NCBI RefSeq assembly: GCF_900188255.1
Contig: NZ_FZNS01000008.1
Coordinates: 62,001 to 126,000, forward strand
Length of the DNA stretch: 64,000 bases
DNA from: Hymenobacter mucosus
GTDB taxonomy: Bacteria > Bacteroidota > Bacteroidia > Cytophagales > Hymenobacteraceae
Direction: 5' to 3'
Below, piece by piece: positions 60,996-64,000 of the stretch. The stretch's first letter is position 1. Each line of letters begins with the position of its first letter. Made by a program: the position numbers and the translations under genes. The notes under the pieces were generated by a model that did no database searches, was not told where the DNA came from, and saw only the letters and a program-made list of their open reading frames with translations.

Positions 60996-61266
60996 AGGAG
61001 CGGGTAAGCACAGAACTGAGGGTGTGAATATACTCTGTAAATCTAATTTGTTCTATGAATTATTAAAAATATAACAATATTGACCTACCTATAGTATGCG
61101 TTAATATACCCCTAGGTTAGTTTGCTATATTTCATTCAAGTATTTGCATATCACGTATGTATCTTCTGAATAGGCACCCCGGAGTTTGCTGTTCTGCTTG
61201 CTGTTGCTGGTGAAATAGCACCTCGTGCCGTGGTGTCAGATCCTCCACCTGCCTGTTGCACCACGT

Positions 61267-61836
61267 ATGAACCGATTACTCCCGAGTTCTGGCCCCCCAC
61301 TACCAGCAGTAGTGTTAGGGGTTGACCTGACTATTGCGCATCATGAAGGCCTACGGCGCTCTTTGCGCTCTGCCTTCGGGACCAATACACGCGCTATCAA
61401 CATGCGTATTGATCCAGGAATGGACTTAATCTTTCTCTGCGAGGCTACGCTGCCGGGCACGCTACCTTGCCTGACGGAACTAACTCGCCCGGGTATAACG
61501 GCGGTGTGGCTACGCGAGGCCCGCTTAGAATGGTCGCCCGATCCGAACTATCCTATTGGGCGGGGCACCCCAACGCTCGGCGCACTTGATACCGGAAGCT
61601 GCTTTCTGACGGCAAATAATCAGAAGGTGCCAGTGGCGGCCTTTTCCTCCCGGCAAATACATACCACGCATATTGGCATGGAACTGCTGGGGCAACCAAA
61701 CCTACTTGAGTTTCTACGGGCCGATTGGTTTACGCTCGAAGTATCCGGAACCAACCGTCGGCGCCTTACCCGGCCGCTTGCATTCACCGCCATTCTATCG
61801 TTTGAAGTGGAGACTAGTCCTGATCTGCCCGCCTGA
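61267..61836 (+). CDS. Hypothetical protein
   Basis: 189 residues from ATG at 61267 (MNRLLPSSGPPLPAVVLGVD); 14 residues longer is possible. No signal peptide, membrane helix or recognised domain. It has 'AINMRIDPGMDLIFLCEATLPGTLPCLTELTRPG', 'RGTPTLGALDTGSCFLTANNQKVPVAAFSSRQIHTT' and a mixed alpha/beta composition. Alone between the LytTR and HMA genes; closed by a perfect hairpin at 61863. Confidence 0.6.
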   Translation: MNRLLPSSGPPLPAVVLGVDLTIAHHEGLRRSLRSAFGTNTRAINMRIDPGMDLIFLCEATLPGTLPCLTELTRPGITAVWLREARLEWSPDPNYPIGRGTPTLGALDTGSCFLTANNQKVPVAAFSSRQIHTTHIGMELLGQPNLLEFLRADWFTLEVSGTNRRRLTRPLAFTAILSFEVETSPDLPA

Positions 61837-61862
61837 ATCAAGATGTTGTGTCCTCTAGATAT

Positions 61863-61904
61863 CAACAGCAAGGCCCAGAGCGAGAGCCCCAGGCCTTGCT
61901 GTTG
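61863..61904 (+). terminator. Bidirectional hairpin between convergent genes
   Basis: Perfect 13-bp inverted repeat CAACAGCAAGGCC / GGCCTTGCTGTTG with a 16-nt loop; no long T-run. Confidence 0.7.
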
Positions 61905-61921
61905 GCAAAAAACATGTGTGC

Positions 61922-62299
61922 TTAGTGGCCGCCGTCGGAGTGAACGGCGTTGGTCTTTTTGCAGCAGTCGGGCAGCCGGTCGTACGCGCGGGCGTTGGCC
62001 GGCTGATCATCGGCATCATAGCCAGTAGCCTGCACGGCCGTGCGTAGCGCGGTGGGAGTCGTTTTCTCCGGGCGGTACGTCACGGTAAGGACTTGAGTAG
62101 GTACATCAAGGGAAGCCGCTTGTACACCTTTCTCGTAGGCGAGGCTCTTTTCAAGGCGGGCCTTGCACATATCGCACACGGCCGATGTCTTGAACTTCAC
62201 TTGCTCAGTAGCGGTGCCCTTAGGCTTTGCTTGCTGGGCTTGGGTAGCCTGCGCGGTGAAGAAGAATAAGGCAAGCAGAAGGGATGAAAGGATTTTCAT
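61922..62299 (-). CDS. Secreted heavy-metal-associated (HMA) domain protein
   Basis: 125 residues from ATG at 62299 (MKILSSLLLALFFFTAQATQ, signal peptide). The HMA ferredoxin-like fold shows the metal site 'TSAVCDMCKARLEKSL' (CxxC) and 'LTVTYRPEKTTPTALRTAVQATGYDAD'. A C-terminal CC plus histidines may add metal ligands. In Bacteroidota such proteins pair with a TonB receptor; here the receptor gene lies 96 nt upstream on the same strand. Likely a periplasmic copper or similar cation carrier; metal is inferred. Confidence 0.88.
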   Translation of the reverse strand: MKILSSLLLALFFFTAQATQAQQAKPKGTATEQVKFKTSAVCDMCKARLEKSLAYEKGVQAASLDVPTQVLTVTYRPEKTTPTALRTAVQATGYDADDQPANARAYDRLPDCCKKTNAVHSDGGH

Positions 62300-62395
62300 G
62301 AGGTAAAGGAGTGAAGACGCGTACGCCAGGGAAACAACAGAGTAAGGTAAAAAATGCCCGTGCAAAGCTAGGCCGGGCCCACATGTCGTGTGGGG

Positions 62396-64000
62396 TTAAT
62401 CGAGGGTAAAGCGCAAGCCGCTATAAACTAGCCGTCCGTACACTGGCCCCCAAATCATGGCTGCATCAAAATCTGGTCCGAAGGGCGCGTAGGCCCCACT
62501 AATGGGCGTGGGCTGGCGGTAGTTAGTCAGATTCTCGACGCCTGCATACACCTCCCACCGCTTAAAGGCCCGGGTTAGTTGGGTATTGAGCAAAGCATAG
62601 CGTGGGGCATAGGGAAGCATGCCCTCCGTGACGCCGTGCTGGTGGCCAGCACTGGCGGGGGAATGCGCCAGGGGGCGCCTCCCAAACCCTTGTACTGTGA
62701 AGTCGGCGCGCCATTTATCAAAAGCCGTGGCATAGCCGACATTGAAAAATACGCGGTGCTTAGGCGTTAGTACTTTCGGTAGTAGTTCACCCGCGTAGGT
62801 AGTGCGCACATCCAAGTATTTGTAGGCTGCCTTTGCGTGCAGGCCCTTCACGGGCTCTACCTGTACTTCCGTCTGGAAGCTGCGTGAAAAAGAGCGCCCA
62901 CCGGGCTCAAGGTTCGCAATCAGCAGTTGGTCGGCCGCCGTGTAGGGGTCCGCCACTACCTGATTCTGAAATTCAGTGTGGTAATAGTCGGTGACAAACG
63001 TAGCCGGGCGGCTGAAAAACGTGAAGTACTGCGTGAAAGAGCCTCCTAAGTTCCAGGCAGTTTCGGGGCGCAAAGCGGGGCTAATCACGAACTCCCGCGA
63101 GCTAACCAGCATACCCGCATTCTCGGCAATGGGATTAGCCGTGCGGAAACCACGACCCGCCGCTAAGCGCAGCACGGTATTCTTAGCTGCGTCGTACTTC
63201 ACATTCAGCCGTGGCGTCAGGTACCAGCCGTAGAGGTTGTGGCGGTCGAGGCGCACGCCCGTTACCACGGTCAGGTTGCGGGCATTCTGGTAAGTATATT
63301 CAGCAAAAGCACCCGGCACCTGCTCCAGACGGTTACGATGTTCGCGGGCGTAGCGCTCAGCTGGCGTCTCAGTAGGTGAGATAAATCCAGTCTGGTACAC
63401 CTCCCGGTAGTTGTCGTGGAGGTAGCTAAGGCCAGCACGGTACGTATGCGCGGTGGTACTCACAATGCTTTGAAACAAGAGCGTGGCGAAGCCAGTACGC
63501 TGAGTGCCGTCGTACGTCCGCAAGCCGTAGCGCGAGTCAAACTGGTGGCTGGTGCCGCTCATAAGCAACCCCAGACTTTGGTAGGGCCGGCCCGGCCAGG
63601 TATAGCTAGTTTTGGCGTACCCCGTGTAGCGGTTAGTTGTTTGGGTAGTGCCGTAGTAGCCTCCGGGGGTATCCTGGCGGTAGGCTACCTGCCCGCCCTG
63701 ACGGGTTTCGCGCAGGGCACCCAAGCCAACTTCTGTTACGAGCCCCGTGCCCGACTTGTACTTCCACTTATTGAACAGGTTGTACTGCGTGGCAAGGGGA
63801 AGATCTAGAAAGCCGTCATCATTACGATCTACGCGGCGACCCAGATGGTCGGTGTGCAGGAGCAGAGTAGTGCTGAGCTTCTTAGTGAGGGGTGTGGCTA
63901 GGTTTAGGTTCACGTCGAACTTACCTAGGTTGTTGCCATAGATATTGAATAGCAGGCGCTCGGCAGTGTCGGGCTCTTTAAGGCGCACGTTCACTTGCCC
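62396..64000 (-). CDS. TonB-dependent receptor, C-terminal part (cut by window edge)
   Basis: At least 534 residues; the frame is open through the window end (the codons before 63994 read G-Q), so the start and plug domain lie outside. The visible part is a TonB receptor barrel: 'TPLTKKLSTTLLLHTDHLGRRVDRNDDGFLD', alternating amphipathic strands, 'NVKYDAAKNTVLRLAAGRGFRTANPIAENAG' and a C-terminal strand ending 'GLRFTLD'. It is an outer-membrane importer, probably for a metal complex given the HMA protein encoded downstream. The ORF start GTG at 63994 is internal. Confidence 0.92.
   Translation of the reverse strand, partial: GQVNVRLKEPDTAERLLFNIYGNNLGKFDVNLNLATPLTKKLSTTLLLHTDHLGRRVDRNDDGFLDLPLATQYNLFNKWKYKSGTGLVTEVGLGALRETRQGGQVAYRQDTPGGYYGTTQTTNRYTGYAKTSYTWPGRPYQSLGLLMSGTSHQFDSRYGLRTYDGTQRTGFATLLFQSIVSTTAHTYRAGLSYLHDNYREVYQTGFISPTETPAERYAREHRNRLEQVPGAFAEYTYQNARNLTVVTGVRLDRHNLYGWYLTPRLNVKYDAAKNTVLRLAAGRGFRTANPIAENAGMLVSSREFVISPALRPETAWNLGGSFTQYFTFFSRPATFVTDYYHTEFQNQVVADPYTAADQLLIANLEPGGRSFSRSFQTEVQVEPVKGLHAKAAYKYLDVRTTYAGELLPKVLTPKHRVFFNVGYATAFDKWRADFTVQGFGRRPLAHSPASAGHQHGVTEGMLPYAPRYALLNTQLTRAFKRWEVYAGVENLTNYRQPTPISGAYAPFGPDFDAAMIWGPVYGRLVYSGLRFTLD

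Noticed and set aside
1..64000. CRISPR arrays, prophage or insertion sequences.
   Set aside because: No regularly spaced repeats, transposase, integrase or phage structural genes were seen anywhere in the window.

Overview
The window is a chromosomal segment of a Bacteroidota bacterium, most likely Hymenobacter or a close relative. The inference rests on family content (GH97 glucosidase, DUF4202, a large nitrate-reductase/flavoprotein fusion beside a rubredoxin-tailed protein, ComEC, ketocarotenoid genes), moderately high GC, few clear Shine-Dalgarno sites and Bacteroidota-type promoters (TTG, about 20 nt, TAnnTTTG). No prophage, insertion sequence, CRISPR array or rRNA is seen; there is one tRNA-Leu(CAA). 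Most of the sequence is core or lineage metabolism, with compact operons separated by strong stem-loop terminators.

Layout. 1-1384: the first 24 codons of sbcC and complete sbcD. 1484-6185: a small lipoprotein, an MBL/rhodanese persulfide-type enzyme, an LTxxQ-like periplasmic protein, an APC amino-acid permease and a DUF2945 protein. 6370-10877: two secreted amidohydrolase-family proteins, only one half-domain of which keeps the metal-binding HxH. 11117-16313: an orphan NarL-type regulator, an A/T-rich gap with a possible small gene, a ricin-lectin/PD40/OmpA fusion and two uncharacterised genes. 16441-23128: a seven-gene minus-strand polyamine-linked membrane cluster (speD, DUF4178, a small membrane protein, DUF350, membrane-fused spermidine synthase, Tat-type FAD oxidoreductase, polytopic protein). 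23136-29376: aspartase between STAS/SpoIIAA-like proteins, GH97 glucosidase and a secreted protein. 29659-41312: DUF4202 facing a seven-gene nitrate assimilation operon (nirB, nirD, transporter, nitrate-reductase fusion, rubredoxin-like protein, siroheme dehydrogenase, cobA) with a structured leader. 41649-49808: a helical-bundle protein, tRNA-Leu, hscB, a SAM-hydrolase-like protein, PhoH, a GNAT protein, ComEC and an enoyl-CoA hydratase. 50062-60242: carotenoid region (crtZ, CarH-like MerR/B12 regulator, ECF sigma factor, crtI, crtB; then two paralogous outer-envelope-type proteins; then ispH and crtW). 60258-64000: a LytTR regulator, an unknown protein, and an HMA protein beneath a TonB-dependent receptor that runs off the window.

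How they work together. The nitrate operon contains uptake, reduction of nitrate and then nitrite, and synthesis of the siroheme that nitrite reductase needs. The carotenoid genes, with IspH feeding the isoprenoid precursor pool, would give hydroxylated and ketolated carotenoids under a probable light/B12-responsive regulator, although no lycopene cyclase lies in the window. The polyamine cluster is the strongest candidate for poorly described biology. It joins a SpeD-like decarboxylase lacking the usual catalytic cysteine, a membrane-bound aminopropyltransferase and an exported flavin oxidoreductase to three membrane proteins of unknown function.
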